IMG/VR virus record: IMGVR_UViG_3300009128_001970 | Span: 1 to 64,000 of that record | From: a virus | Length of the DNA: 64,000 nt | Direction: 5' to 3' (one strand) | Shown here: one piece after another, positions 1 through 7,191 of the stretch | Layout: each line of letters opens with the position of its first letter | How positions within the stretch are numbered: the stretch's first letter is position 1 | The notes under the pieces: generated by a model | Database searches by the model: none | The model's input: only the letters and a program-made list of their open reading frames with translations | What the model was told of the DNA's origin: nothing | Program-made: the position numbers and the translations under genes

Positions 1-906
1 GATCTAGAAGTGGCAGGAGGTCTTAAATTAATGATGGGTACTACCACGAACAGTGATGCCTATATGACCTTAATGGCCCATGCTGGACTAAATAAACTCG
101 ACACCGTGACACGAGATTTTCACATCTATGGAACTAACACCACCACAGGCTTCTATTTTGATGAAAGTGAGGGAAACTTTGGCGTGGGAACCACTGGTCC
201 TGATAGAAAGTTAGATGTGCTAGACGCGTCAAACCCACAACTTAGGCTTACGCATACTGATGGTTCAAAGTACGTGGACTTCAAAGCGACACCGGCGGGT
301 GACCTCTGGATCAAGCCATCAAATGCCAACGGACATACTAAATTTATATCAGACTCAAATTCTTCGATAGTGATTCAATCAGCTGATGTCGGGGATTCAG
401 ACGCGATTCTCTCGTTTAGCGTTGATGGCGGTTCTTCCATACCGTGGTCGATAGGAGTAGATGACAGCGATGCCGACAAACTTAAGTTCGGTACAGCGAC
501 TCCTGATACAAACTCGAGGCTTACAATAGACAGTAATGGAGCAGTGGGCGTCGGAACCACGACCCCCAATTCTACGCTTGACGTTAACGGCTCAAGAAGT
601 ACTCGTATTGATTCGGTGACTGGGAACGTAACGATTGATCATACTCATCACACTGTCTTAATGGGTAATGGTGATGTTGACACTACCTGCACGCTTCCCT
701 CTGTATCATCTGGTATCCAGGGAAGAATATATACATTCAAGAAAATTGGTAGAGATTCATGTGACTGTTTCGTACATGCAGCATCCGGTGAAGAGATTGA
801 TGGGCAGGTGGATGCTGAACTCGAACTTGTCAAAAAATATGATGTGTTATCTGTTCAGTGTGATGGTTCAGTATGGTGGATCGTCGGCGAGATTCGCAAT
901 CCCTAA
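1..906 (+). CDS. Tail-fibre-like structural protein, C-terminal part (5' end outside window)
   Basis: The frame is open through base 1, so the true start lies to the left; the first in-window start (GTG at 10) is probably not used. Two copies of a GVGTTxPxxxLDV motif (about residues 58-70 and 180-192, counted from that GTG) frame a region of short beta-type repeats. This repeat style is known from phage fibre and other host-contact proteins. The end of the protein forms a separate small domain, about residues 210-298, with no recognised chaperone or protease motif. It is followed by another plus-strand gene, whereas nearly all later genes are on the minus strand. The fibre role is inferred from the repeats. 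Confidence 0.6.
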   Translation, partial: DLEVAGGLKLMMGTTTNSDAYMTLMAHAGLNKLDTVTRDFHIYGTNTTTGFYFDESEGNFGVGTTGPDRKLDVLDASNPQLRLTHTDGSKYVDFKATPAGDLWIKPSNANGHTKFISDSNSSIVIQSADVGDSDAILSFSVDGGSSIPWSIGVDDSDADKLKFGTATPDTNSRLTIDSNGAVGVGTTTPNSTLDVNGSRSTRIDSVTGNVTIDHTHHTVLMGNGDVDTTCTLPSVSSGIQGRIYTFKKIGRDSCDCFVHAASGEEIDGQVDAELELVKKYDVLSVQCDGSVWWIVGEIRNP

Positions 907-976
907 AATAAGCCAGCAGCGAACAGACATAGTTGGGGTGCAGTCAATTCAGGGATGAGATAGTTTAGCAAAATAT

Positions 977-984
977 CATATTTA
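977..984 (+). promoter_or_regulatory. YATATTTA element upstream of plus-strand gene
   Basis: The sequence CATATTTA lies 7 bases before the ATG at 992. Identical copies precede the two plus-strand genes at 24149 and 25448, and close variants precede several minus-strand transcription units. It is a candidate late promoter or start-site element. No -35 box is visible. Confidence 0.35.
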
Positions 985-991
985 TACGTAG

Positions 992-1363
992 ATGGAACAG
1001 GGGCCCACAACGTACACACCACTAGTGAGCGGTCAGCTTGTTTCCATTACGTTCAACAAAGAATTGCTTTCTAACGTAGGGTTTGCAACAGCGGGTAAAC
1101 GAGAAAATTACGATATCTTTTACGAAAAGATTAGGCTGAGCTCATGGCCTGGATGGAATGATTTTTTTGGTAGCACCGTCCAAGTCCAAGAAGGTGATAT
1201 CGCAATTATAGTAGAGAAGATGGGCCGGCCCTTACAAATCTGTAGCGGGCCAGAAGGTGCGATTTATGATGTCTACGAAATTCTAATTAACGATAAAGTT
1301 TGCCAAGCTTTTCGATGTCACCTAATTCCACTTGCTCATCGTCCATTACACCTTACCGAATAA
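992..1363 (+). CDS. Conserved small phage protein, SH3-like barrel type
   Basis: 123 residues, no signal peptide or membrane segment. The middle (GDIAIIVEKMGRPLQI, then YDVYEIL and CQAFRCHLIPL) has the GD-start, beta-rich, Y-x-V-x-x-I-L pattern of many short phage barrel proteins of unknown function. Residues 1-60 (YTPLVSGQLVSITF) add another strand-rich segment. There is no clear ribosome-binding site, and a CATATTTA element sits just upstream. The last 18 bases overlap the 3' end of the convergent membrane-protein gene. It lies beside the fibre fragment, so a structural or assembly link is possible but unproven. Confidence 0.55.
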   Translation: MEQGPTTYTPLVSGQLVSITFNKELLSNVGFATAGKRENYDIFYEKIRLSSWPGWNDFFGSTVQVQEGDIAIIVEKMGRPLQICSGPEGAIYDVYEILINDKVCQAFRCHLIPLAHRPLHLTE

Positions 1364-1660
1364 TACCATAGTAAGCTGCAGGGAATTCCACGCCACAATT
1401 ATTGTGAACAACCAATTTAAGATGTTCCACGCTTTATCTGACATATTACGACACAGATAACTGACACCGATTGCAACAAACAATTTATGAAAAAACAATC
1501 CAGCGATACCATAGAGCTCAATAAGGCCTCGAGCAACTGGCATAACCTCCACTCCGCCCTCAAGAATAATACACGCAGTGGTACAATAATCCACAAGGTT
1601 CAAAAGCAAAAATAGGCTGAAGTGCTCTGGAACCATTGACCTGGGTGATAATCTCACCAT
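1346..1660 (-). CDS. Small membrane protein, DUF5658-like
   Basis: 104 residues with three probable membrane helices (about 13-33, 45-68 and 80-102). The first helix contains LNLVDYCTTACIIL followed by a G-V-E-V-M-P turn, the pattern of the DUF5658 family (LNLxDxxxT, then GxxExNP). The family has no known enzyme activity. Its first bases overlap the end of the upstream cytidylyltransferase gene, so the two are probably co-transcribed. The ATG at 1660 is the only start that keeps the first helix intact. Confidence 0.5.
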   Translation of the reverse strand: MVRLSPRSMVPEHFSLFLLLNLVDYCTTACIILEGGVEVMPVARGLIELYGIAGLFFHKLFVAIGVSYLCRNMSDKAWNILNWLFTIIVAWNSLQLTMVLFGKV

Positions 1661-2091
1661 AACTTTTTTTGTTTTATGACCTGATCTGCTATCTCATTCT
1701 TAAATTTTGTCGTTGACCAATCGTGGTCACGAACGTGATAATAAACGGGAATTCCAAGATCGTCACCCGTATATCGCTTGCCCTGATAATCTGACCCAAG
1801 AACACGGACGCTGGGTTTGACTATCTTTAGAGTGTTAAGTAAGTCTGCTTCTGTATCGTAACACACAACTTCGTCAACATACTTGATCGCCATCAAGATC
1901 TCTGTTCTTTCCTCAACAGTTAAAACAGGTGGAAACTTATCAGTGTTTTCAACAGTGGGGTCAACGTGAAGTGCAATAATCAAGTGTTCACAGGCATTTT
2001 CTTTTGCATCACGAAAATATCGAATATATCCTGGATGAATTACATCAAAATTTCCAGCTATTATTCCAATCGTCTTATTTCGCCCAATCAC
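1654..2091 (-). CDS. Cytidylyltransferase-like nucleotidyltransferase (TagD/RfaE fold)
   Basis: 145 residues, close to the 130-150 of TagD-type enzymes, which transfer CMP or AMP from the NTP to a phosphorylated alcohol or sugar. The N terminus GIIAGNFDVIHPGYIRYF is the nucleotide-binding loop. RVLGSDYQGKRYTG is the middle motif. WSTTKFKNEI near the end corresponds to the R/S-T-T/S-x-x-(I/K) motif. The usual HxGH signature is HPGY, so the last histidine, a catalytic residue in the family, is replaced. Substrate is unknown; a role in sugar or lipid decoration is possible. It overlaps the membrane gene downstream and lies 9 bases below thymidine kinase. Confidence 0.75.
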   Translation of the reverse strand: MIGRNKTIGIIAGNFDVIHPGYIRYFRDAKENACEHLIIALHVDPTVENTDKFPPVLTVEERTEILMAIKYVDEVVCYDTEADLLNTLKIVKPSVRVLGSDYQGKRYTGDDLGIPVYYHVRDHDWSTTKFKNEIADQVIKQKKLW

Positions 2092-2100
2092 AATTACTCC

Positions 2101-2655
2101 CTACTTAAATTCGTTAATGTTGAAATGATTAAAACAACGGGGCTGATACAAATCAGCGCCGCCCACTTCTATTTCATGGTCTTGTCGTCCCCCAACCTTC
2201 TGTGTGTAATAGGCATCAGCAGCGCAAATGGTACACACAGCGGGACATATTTCGATCTTTGTTGCGTATGGCATCATCTGCGCAATTTCACCATAGGCCT
2301 CACCGCTAGAAGAAAGCTGGAGGCTCGAAATTAGTATAGTGTGACCGCGGTTGTAGAGCTCAACCAAAGCTTTTCCCGAGCCGGGTATCATGAAAGCTTC
2401 ATCAACCGCAATCACGATGGGGGAAGTAAAGATCTCTACGCTAGCAAGGATGTCTTCACCATTGTCAACGACAGCTGCTGCGACATTTCCGCCAGTGTGA
2501 GTAACAATGGAATTATTGTCATACCGATCATCAACGCAGGGCTTAAACGCGAGGATTGTTCTTTTTTGATAACTGTATCGATCGATCGCGCTGAGCAACT
2601 TCGACGTCTTTCCGCCGAACATCGGACCACAGAAAATGACGAACCTATTTTTCAT
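2101..2655 (-). CDS. tdk: Thymidine kinase, type II
   Basis: 184 residues, typical for the TK1/Tdk family that phosphorylates thymidine with ATP for salvage. The Walker A loop GPMFGGKTSK is at residues 10-19 and VDEAFMIP is the Walker B segment. A zinc lobe follows, with CPAVCTIC at about 140 and a C-x-H pair near residue 175. The YQPRCFNHF end is the usual C-terminal part. The start ATG overlaps the stop of a 52-residue membrane gene (TAATG). With the dTMP-kinase-like, dCMP-deaminase and thymidylate-synthase-family genes further right, it completes a phage-encoded pyrimidine pathway. Confidence 0.93.
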   Translation of the reverse strand: MKNRFVIFCGPMFGGKTSKLLSAIDRYSYQKRTILAFKPCVDDRYDNNSIVTHTGGNVAAAVVDNGEDILASVEIFTSPIVIAVDEAFMIPGSGKALVELYNRGHTILISSLQLSSSGEAYGEIAQMMPYATKIEICPAVCTICAADAYYTQKVGGRQDHEIEVGGADLYQPRCFNHFNINEFK

Positions 2656-2813
2656 TATGCACGCTTGTAATTGCTAAAGCAAAGGCATGCAAAAACTGTG
2701 CAAATCGCTCCAAATATCCAGCTACCGTGTGAAAACGCCTGTAGGGCAAATGCGACATTCAAGACCGCACAAAACAAGCTAAACCTACTTGAGCTTAAAA
2801 AATTCCTTGCCAT
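2655..2813 (-). CDS. Small membrane protein (52 aa)
   Basis: The ATG at 2813 is preceded by CAGGAGAAG at good spacing, and the stop TAA overlaps the thymidine kinase ATG. Two hydrophobic stretches (about residues 12-27 and 31-46: SLFCAVLNVAFALQAF and SWIFGAICTVFACLCF) make it a likely two-pass inner-membrane protein. I do not recognise a family. Confidence 0.6.
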   Translation of the reverse strand: MARNFLSSSRFSLFCAVLNVAFALQAFSHGSWIFGAICTVFACLCFSNYKRA

Positions 2814-2832
2814 AATAACACTTCTCCTGTAA

Positions 2833-2908
2833 TGGCACCCCCTGCAGGATTCGAACCTGCGACCTACGGCTTAGAAGGCCGGTGCTCTATCCACTGAGCT
2901 AAGGAGGC
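2833..2908 (-). tRNA. tRNA-Arg (anticodon TCT)
   Basis: A full cloverleaf can be drawn on the minus strand. The 7-bp acceptor stem contains two G-T pairs, the D arm GCTC/GAGC is intact, the anticodon loop CTTCTAA gives TCT, and the T arm is GCAGG-TTCGAAT-CCTGC. The CCA end is encoded (TGG at 2833-2835). It reads AGA codons. A sigma-70-like promoter ends 8 bases upstream. Confidence 0.95.
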
Positions 2909-2916
2909 TCAAATTC

Positions 2917-2945
2917 ATTATAGCTCCTTACCTCGAAAAGTTCAA
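2917..2945 (-). promoter_or_regulatory. Sigma-70-like promoter for tRNA-Arg
   Basis: On the minus strand TTGAAC (2945-2940) is separated by exactly 17 bases from TATAAT (2922-2917). The tRNA begins 8 bases further on, which fits transcription starting at or near the tRNA 5' end. Confidence 0.6.
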
Positions 2946-2949
2946 TGTA

Positions 2950-3036
2950 TTAATCTCGAAATGTTTCGAAAGCCATTCCAACACCGGCAACACCCCATAG
3001 GGCGCTCATTATACCGACAGCAAAATAAACAGACAT
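2950..3036 (-). CDS. Very small membrane peptide (28 aa)
   Basis: ATG at 3036 follows AGGAGATAAC, a clear ribosome-binding site. The product is a single hydrophobic helix (YFAVGIMSALWGVAGVGMAF) with a short charged tail. Its 3' end abuts the -35 box of the tRNA-Arg promoter. The strong start site supports it in spite of its size; function unknown. Confidence 0.5.
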   Translation of the reverse strand: MSVYFAVGIMSALWGVAGVGMAFETFRD

Positions 3037-3060
3037 GTTATCTCCTTATACACGAAATAA

Positions 3061-3097
3061 AAAATAAAAAAGAGGACCAAATTAATGGTCCTCTTTA
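3061..3097 (-). terminator. Rho-independent terminator
   Basis: An 11-bp perfect stem (AAAGAGGACCA at 3069-3079 with its complement at 3086-3096) has a 6-base loop. On the minus strand it is followed by a run of T. It sits just below the 94-residue gene and above the 28-residue peptide gene, so it would end the unit beginning near 3563. Confidence 0.8.
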
Positions 3098-3146
3098 CGG
3101 ATATGAGACACCTATAATCCCGTGCCTCCCTGCGGAGAGAAAATCT

Positions 3147-3431
3147 CTAGTTATCACCCTTATTCGTAACGGTTGTGTTCGTTACGTTGGTAGTGCTAGC
3201 CTCACCATTTTCATCGGCTGCTGATATTGTCTCATTTTCAGTGGGGGCTACACTAGAATTTGACACCTCTTCAACTGCTTCTTCACTACCTTCGGATGAC
3301 TCCTCAGCTTCCTCAACTTGGGCTGGTTGGACTGTACAAGTTCCCCATGCTGTTGCTATGATTATAGCACCACCAACAACGGAAATCTGTACCTTCCACT
3401 TTGCCCATAGATTCTTAAGATGATTGATCAT
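3147..3431 (-). CDS. Membrane-anchored protein with acidic Ser/Thr-rich tail
   Basis: 94 residues: a basic N terminus (INHLKNLWAKWK), one membrane helix at about 16-33 (ISVVGGAIIIATAWG), a cysteine, then a low-complexity tail rich in Glu, Ser, Thr and Asn. The arrangement suggests a helix anchored in the inner membrane with an extended tail in the periplasm. It starts directly after the stop of the lipoprotein gene (TAA-ATG), so the two are co-translated. No known family. Confidence 0.55.
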   Translation of the reverse strand: MINHLKNLWAKWKVQISVVGGAIIIATAWGTCTVQPAQVEEAEESSEGSEEAVEEVSNSSVAPTENETISAADENGEASTTNVTNTTVTNKGDN

Positions 3432-3563
3432 TTACTCTGACTCCTGCGCCGTATCTTCAACTGCTGTATCTTCAACTGCTGTATCATCGCCGTCATCGCT
3501 ACATGCAATTAACGACCCAAAAAAAATAGCTGCCATGAAGGCAACTGCTCCGTACTTCCACAT
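3432..3563 (-). CDS. Small lipoprotein (43 aa)
   Basis: ATG at 3563 follows GGAGAGAATACAA. The signal peptide ends in the lipobox LIAC (Cys21), so the protein should be lipid-modified and cleaved, leaving a 23-residue acidic peptide. The tail contains a tandem repeat, TAVEDTAVED, encoded by an exact DNA repeat around 3455-3485. D at +3 does not exclude outer-membrane sorting. It is translationally joined to the next gene, also an envelope protein. Confidence 0.65.
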   Translation of the reverse strand: MWKYGAVAFMAAIFFGSLIACSDDGDDTAVEDTAVEDTAQESE

Positions 3564-3593
3564 TTGTATTCTCTCCTTTGTGGGTGAGACCTT

Positions 3594-3601
3594 TATTTAT
3601 A
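3594..3601 (-). promoter_or_regulatory. TATAAATA, T4-late-type -10 element
   Basis: The minus strand reads TATAAATA 30 bases upstream of the lipoprotein start, identical to the T4 late promoter core. It is a single occurrence next to a start, so it could be chance in AT-rich DNA. Confidence 0.25.
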
Positions 3602-3751
3602 CTCTAAACTCCAGAAAGTATAAGCCTTTTTTCACAAATGTACAATTTTTGCTAAAAAAATGGTGGTTACTTGACGCGCGCGGACGTCGTTCACCTTTTA
3701 CTTTATAAATTTGTGCATCGCTGCACGAGCAACACCGCGCCATCACTCATT

Positions 3752-4060
3752 TTACGACCAGTGGCCTGCCACCCATACTCTACGGTGGCCGCGTCTTTCC
3801 CAATGTCCAGGTTCCCAATGGGCCCCCATGTGGGGACGAGGTGGGGGTGGACCTACAGTCCGTGAACGATAGGACTTCCCATAGTGGGGATGAGCCCAGT
3901 GAGACTTAACTCGAACGCCGTGAGACCAGTGTGCATCGACCCATGCCCAATTCACAGATACCGAAACTGACGGTTTCGGAGTCGGTGGAGGGGGGGTCCT
4001 GTGGTGTGTATGTGCGTGTGTTGCACACCCCAGACAAAATGCAGCCAATATAGTAAACAT
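3752..4060 (-). CDS. Secreted WxxGHW-repeat protein
   Basis: ATG at 4060 is chosen over one at 4087 because AAGGAGCGAAAC stands right before it and a signal peptide then starts the protein (MFTILAAFCLGCATHAHTH). The mature part of about 85 residues is rich in Pro, His and Trp, with repeated W-x-x-G/A-H-W units (EPGHWERRGH, VWVAGHW). This resembles the YXWXXGHW-repeat proteins of bacterial envelopes, whose function is unclear. The histidine content suggests metal binding. A possible lipobox-like cysteine at LGC lies before the H-rich part. Confidence 0.5.
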   Translation of the reverse strand: MFTILAAFCLGCATHAHTHHRTPPPPTPKPSVSVSVNWAWVDAHWSHGVRVKSHWAHPHYGKSYRSRTVGPPPPRPHMGAHWEPGHWERRGHRRVWVAGHWS

Positions 4061-4121
4061 GTTTCGCTCCTTGGTTTTATCAACCAATTAATAAATAATA
4101 GGTTTACTATGCTTGTACATA

Positions 4122-4640
4122 TTATTTGGATTGTTTACTAATGACCCACTCTTCGTGGTTAATCGCGTAATTCTGTGCTGCTTCTCGTAAATCGATTTTC
4201 TCATCCATTGAAATATTTTGAAAAGATAGCTTCATCTGCTTGCCCAATTGAATTGCTTGCTGCATCTCAAGAACAAACTCATGATTCTCTTGTGAATAAG
4301 GAAGTCTATAAACTCTTGATAGTGAATCTTTTCTGTGTGCCAGAGAAAATCGACTTATCCACACCTCAGTAAAAGAAAAATCATAAGCCACCCACAGCTC
4401 TATAAACTTAACATCGTTCTGAGGTATTTCAACTGCTCGAGCCCACACCACTTCAAATTCTTCAGGTAAATCAGCCTGTGTTGGATAGCCGCTCACGTCC
4501 CTAAACGTAGAAAAAGCTGTCAGGTAACCGTGCATTAATACAACAACAAGCATTACCTTCAACGCTTGGTGCAAATTTGACTGTACCAAACAAACCGCGA
4601 CGCAAATAGATACGATGGTTAGATAAACTAAGAAACTCAT
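4122..4640 (-). CDS. Membrane protein of unknown function next to ExbD/ExbB-like pair
   Basis: 172 residues with two hydrophobic helices at the N terminus (about 2-19 and 27-43), then a soluble, mixed-charge domain. Its start overlaps the stop of the ExbD-like gene by one base (TAATG type), so it is part of the same translational unit and could be a third component of that membrane complex. I recognise no domain. Confidence 0.5.
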   Translation of the reverse strand: MSFLVYLTIVSICVAVCLVQSNLHQALKVMLVVVLMHGYLTAFSTFRDVSGYPTQADLPEEFEVVWARAVEIPQNDVKFIELWVAYDFSFTEVWISRFSLAHRKDSLSRVYRLPYSQENHEFVLEMQQAIQLGKQMKLSFQNISMDEKIDLREAAQNYAINHEEWVISKQSK

Positions 4641-5251
4641 TAATAATATCCGCCATGAAGGATTTCTCCTGCAATCACATGGGGCAGGTCATTGATGTCT
4701 AAAATCTTTCCGCCAGAATCTATGGTAAACCTGCAGACCGTTTCTTCTTGTCCACGATACGTAAACATTAAAATAGTATCAGCAATCTCCTTACGTGGAG
4801 AGATACGATAAACAGTTACGCGGACAGGGATTGGGTCATCTGTCACTTTATTGTACATGTGCGCATTAACAATAAACTCGCCAGGAATCTTTCTTCTAAT
4901 CATTACAATCTCTCGATTTTCTGGTTCAGCAGCTGTATCGACTGTGTCGTAATTTGGATTATCATAGTGAGTGCCCAGATCATCACGATCTAAATGCATC
5001 ACAGAATTATTCATCTGACGGAAGAAAACAACTTCGCCCCGAGGATCACGAACGTACAAATCTACATCATCATCATATTCACCTGGCCAACTGGCAACAA
5101 TAATGACATAAGCAGACAGCTCAACATCGGCCTCTGAGGTATCTTCCCTTTGCATGAAGATCAACGCAATAACAAAAAATACAACAAAGCATAGAAGCGT
5201 GTTAAAAAGTACGTCTAAAAATGCCAGGTTAGAATGATACGAGCGTCTCAC
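4640..5251 (-). CDS. ExbD/TolR-like protein with extended periplasmic domain
   Basis: 203 residues. One N-terminal helix, FLDVLFNTLLCFVVFFVI, aligns with the ExbD/TolR helix and keeps the key aspartate (Asp13) that carries protons through the ExbB ring. After the helix comes a beta-rich periplasmic domain with VDLYVRDPRGEVVFF, a D-x-D/R-x-x-D-P-x-G-E pattern found in several extracellular beta domains, instead of the short TolR/ExbD domain. It overlaps the ExbB-like gene by 4 bases. The pair probably forms a proton-driven inner-membrane motor; its partner is unknown. Confidence 0.7.
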   Translation of the reverse strand: MRRSYHSNLAFLDVLFNTLLCFVVFFVIALIFMQREDTSEADVELSAYVIIVASWPGEYDDDVDLYVRDPRGEVVFFRQMNNSVMHLDRDDLGTHYDNPNYDTVDTAAEPENREIVMIRRKIPGEFIVNAHMYNKVTDDPIPVRVTVYRISPRKEIADTILMFTYRGQEETVCRFTIDSGGKILDINDLPHVIAGEILHGGYY

Positions 5252-5748
5252 CCGTGCTCCTCACGCTCCAGTGTTCGCTCAAGCATAAAAAATTGAAGCT
5301 TTAAAAGAACACTTGCTATTAGCCCAGTGAGAGTTGTAGACAGCGCAGTTGCCATCCCGGCGCCCAAACGAGCGACCATCTCTTGTGCAGCTTCAATATC
5401 AGAAAAGTCTAATGTCGCAAAACCAGCCAGCATCATCATGAACCCAACAACGGTGCCTATCATTCCAAGAGAAAGTACGATGTCACTAAAAAACCACCCG
5501 CGCTCTAAAGTGGGATTTGGTTTTCCGAGGTCCCATGAAAACCTTGTCTTCCCGATTTCAATCCCACAAGCGATCGATTGCCACACAAGAATCGCAGCGA
5601 CGATGAATGTAATCCTTGTTACATCATTCATCATAATTTCCTGGAGAAGCCCGTAAACATACGCCAGCTCAGCTCCCACAAGCATCGTGCAGAAGCAGAG
5701 CCACCACAGTAGCATAGCGTTTGATATCTTTGGCAAGCGTATGCGCAA
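5248..5748 (-). CDS. MotA/TolQ/ExbB-family proton channel subunit
   Basis: 166 residues with three or four membrane helices. The core LGMIGTVVGFMMML and LGAGMATALSTTLTGLIASV match the two conserved pore helices of TolQ/ExbB, including the T-x-x-G-L stretch. The family forms pentamers around two ExbD/TolR helices and uses the proton gradient to move periplasmic parts. The start is TTG at 5748 preceded by AGGGG; no ATG fits. The long cytoplasmic loop of ExbB is short here. A similar two-gene logic (ZorA/ZorB) is used in one anti-phage system, but the ZorA tail is absent. Confidence 0.8.
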   Translation of the reverse strand: MRIRLPKISNAMLLWWLCFCTMLVGAELAYVYGLLQEIMMNDVTRITFIVAAILVWQSIACGIEIGKTRFSWDLGKPNPTLERGWFFSDIVLSLGMIGTVVGFMMMLAGFATLDFSDIEAAQEMVARLGAGMATALSTTLTGLIASVLLKLQFFMLERTLEREEHG

Positions 5749-5799
5749 TTCTCGACCCCTAATACTACTTATATTCCAGGGGGCAATGCTTACTTTATA

Positions 5800-6006
5800 A
5801 TGACAGCTGACTCAAAATACAGCGTAGGGGACTTGATACGCCTAAAGCAGAGATATCGTGGACATGGCAAGTTAGCAATCATCGTAAAAATTCACAAAAC
5901 AGAAGTTTTACGAGAAAACGGATGGACTACTTTCGATTTTTGGGTGCTGACCGAATTAGACGAAATGATATTCATCAATAGCTCATGTATCGAAAAAAGC
6001 TGGTGA
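5800..6006 (+). CDS. Small phage protein with GD-start barrel
   Basis: 68 residues, transcribed away from the ExbB-like gene. YSVGDLIRLKQRYRGHG and KLAIIVKIH form the V-G-D-x-I-x-L beginning of the small SH3-like proteins common in large phages. The CAGGGGGCA upstream could serve as a ribosome-binding site. Function unknown. Confidence 0.5.
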   Translation: MTADSKYSVGDLIRLKQRYRGHGKLAIIVKIHKTEVLRENGWTTFDFWVLTELDEMIFINSSCIEKSW

Positions 6007-6010
6007 ACAG

Positions 6011-6415
6011 TCAATCTCCACCGTAGGTCTTATAAAGCTCAATCTCATCTTCATATTCTTCTTCTTGACCCTTAATCGCTTTGTCTAGCGGCCTACAAGA
6101 CTTACGACTAGTGCTTATTGGAATAGGAATCATTTCTATTTTTCCGCTATGCATGCCCCAGCGGTCATGACGATGGTTCCAATCATCGTATAATTCATGA
6201 GCCAAAAGACGTACTTCAATCTCAACCTTTTCACCCTTGAAGTGCTTCTCAAGCGAAACTCTAAAATAGTCCCGACCGCCGTCAACGGCGACGCCTGTGC
6301 GCTTAGACTTGTCTCGCCAACACATACACGTTCGAAAATCGTGACGAGTCCTAGAAAAAATTGTATTATTACACGTTCGACAATAGTACCCTGTAATCGA
6401 ATTAGACGTCTGCAT
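6011..6415 (-). CDS. Zinc-ribbon-type protein, DUF7695-like N terminus
   Basis: 134 residues. YYCRTCNN and RTCMCW supply two CxxC/CxC pairs, and HDFRTC followed by GVAVDGGRDYFRV is a pattern I know from short phage proteins of the DUF7695 type (HDF..C.C.A.DGG.DY.R). The C-terminal half is charged. The gene converges with the plus-strand gene at 5800-6006. Molecular role unknown; zinc binding is likely. Confidence 0.55.
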   Translation of the reverse strand: MQTSNSITGYYCRTCNNTIFSRTRHDFRTCMCWRDKSKRTGVAVDGGRDYFRVSLEKHFKGEKVEIEVRLLAHELYDDWNHRHDRWGMHSGKIEMIPIPISTSRKSCRPLDKAIKGQEEEYEDEIELYKTYGGD

Positions 6416-6417
6416 TC

Positions 6418-6594
6418 TTATTGGTTCCCTTCACCAGAATCATCACAAATGATGTTATTATGTTCATCAAGGGGTGGAAAATATTCATGAGCAGTGTCCC
6501 ACGGGCACCAGCAATTAGAGCCACCCGGACACTCATTATTTAAAGCATCCAAACCAAGATAACAGCCTGTCAAAAATAGTAAAAATCCACTCAT
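6418..6594 (-). CDS. Small lipoprotein (58 aa)
   Basis: The start at 6594 is favoured because it begins the signal peptide MSGFLLFLTGC, whose LTGC is a good lipobox (Cys11). Upstream in-frame codons run into tRNA-Asn. The mature peptide has four further cysteines (ECPGGSNCWCPW and IICDD), which may form disulfides. It is the third likely lipoprotein or anchored peptide in the first 7 kb. Confidence 0.55.
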   Translation of the reverse strand: MSGFLLFLTGCYLGLDALNNECPGGSNCWCPWDTAHEYFPPLDEHNNIICDDSGEGNQ

Positions 6595-6615
6595 CTTATA
6601 TTCCATGTACCAAGG

Positions 6616-6688
6616 CTGGGGCGGGTGGATTCGAACCACCAACCTCCGGGGTAACAACCCGGTGCACTGCCAATTATGCTACACCCCA
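6616..6688 (-). tRNA. tRNA-Asn (anticodon GTT)
   Basis: Minus-strand cloverleaf: acceptor TGGGGTG/CGCCCCA, anticodon stem CCGGG/CCCGG with loop TTGTTAC, and T arm GGTGG-TTCGAAT-CCACC. The three bases after the discriminator are CCT, so a full CCA is not encoded. Maturation would need a CCA-adding enzyme, one of which is encoded at 19308-20945. Confidence 0.93.
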
Positions 6689-6730
6689 TCTTTGTGTTCT
6701 AGTCATAATTATGCTACAAAAAATTAGTAG

Positions 6731-6806
6731 TGGTGAGCCGCCAGGGACTCGAACCCTGAACCTAAAGATTAAAAGTCTTTTGCTCTACCTGTTGAGCTAA
6801 CGGCCC
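6731..6806 (-). tRNA. tRNA-Lys (anticodon TTT)
   Basis: Minus-strand cloverleaf with anticodon loop CTTTTAA, anticodon stem AAAGA/TCTTT and T arm CAGGG-TTCGAGT-CCCTG. The CCA end is encoded (TGG at 6731-6733). The acceptor stem contains two G-T pairs. Confidence 0.94.
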
Positions 6807-6818
6807 CAAATTAGGCAA

Positions 6819-6965
6819 TCAGCTGGAAAAGTAAGTAAAAACAGACCAGCCGACATGCAGTAATTCAATTAAGCACACCACATAAACAAGCCGTTTAAGT
6901 TTACTAGCGTCATCACGCACGCTAGATAACGATTGTGCTACATTTGTAATTCTATTTGTTGCCAT
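6819..6965 (-). CDS. Small membrane protein (48 aa)
   Basis: ATG at 6965 follows AGGAGTGAAGAAAA. Residues 1-27 are polar and amphipathic (NVAQSLSSVRDDASKLKR), then one hydrophobic helix (LVYVVCLIELLHVGWSVF). It lies between tRNA-Lys and the basic 63-residue gene. No known family. Confidence 0.55.
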   Translation of the reverse strand: MATNRITNVAQSLSSVRDDASKLKRLVYVVCLIELLHVGWSVFTYFSS

Positions 6966-6977
6966 TTTTCTTCACTC

Positions 6978-7169
6978 CTAATTTTGCCATGTCTTCTTTA
7001 GTCTGGGATCGACATCGCGGCCTGTCTTAAACTCAGGCCTGTCTTCACCCATCATATAACCAAGTTCTTTTGTGAGCCTCTCTGTGGACTTACCCCTTTT
7101 TGTAAACTTTCTAATCTTCTTTTCAATCCGCTTAATGTGCTGATTTTGACGCTCCGTTTTTGAACCCAC
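6978..7169 (-). CDS. Small basic protein
   Basis: 63 residues starting at a GTG (7169) preceded by GGGAGAAACA. It is highly basic and helical in its first half (KRIEKKIRKFTKRGKSTERL), suggesting nucleic acid binding. It sits directly below tilS and among tRNA genes. No family recognised. Confidence 0.5.
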   Translation of the reverse strand: MGSKTERQNQHIKRIEKKIRKFTKRGKSTERLTKELGYMMGEDRPEFKTGRDVDPRLKKTWQN

Positions 7170-7191
7170 TGTTTCTCCCTTGAAGATAAAT

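Noticed and set aside
3440-3490. Short direct repeat as a CRISPR-like array
   Set aside because: It is a tandem in-frame repeat of TAVEDTAVED in a lipoprotein, with no spacers.
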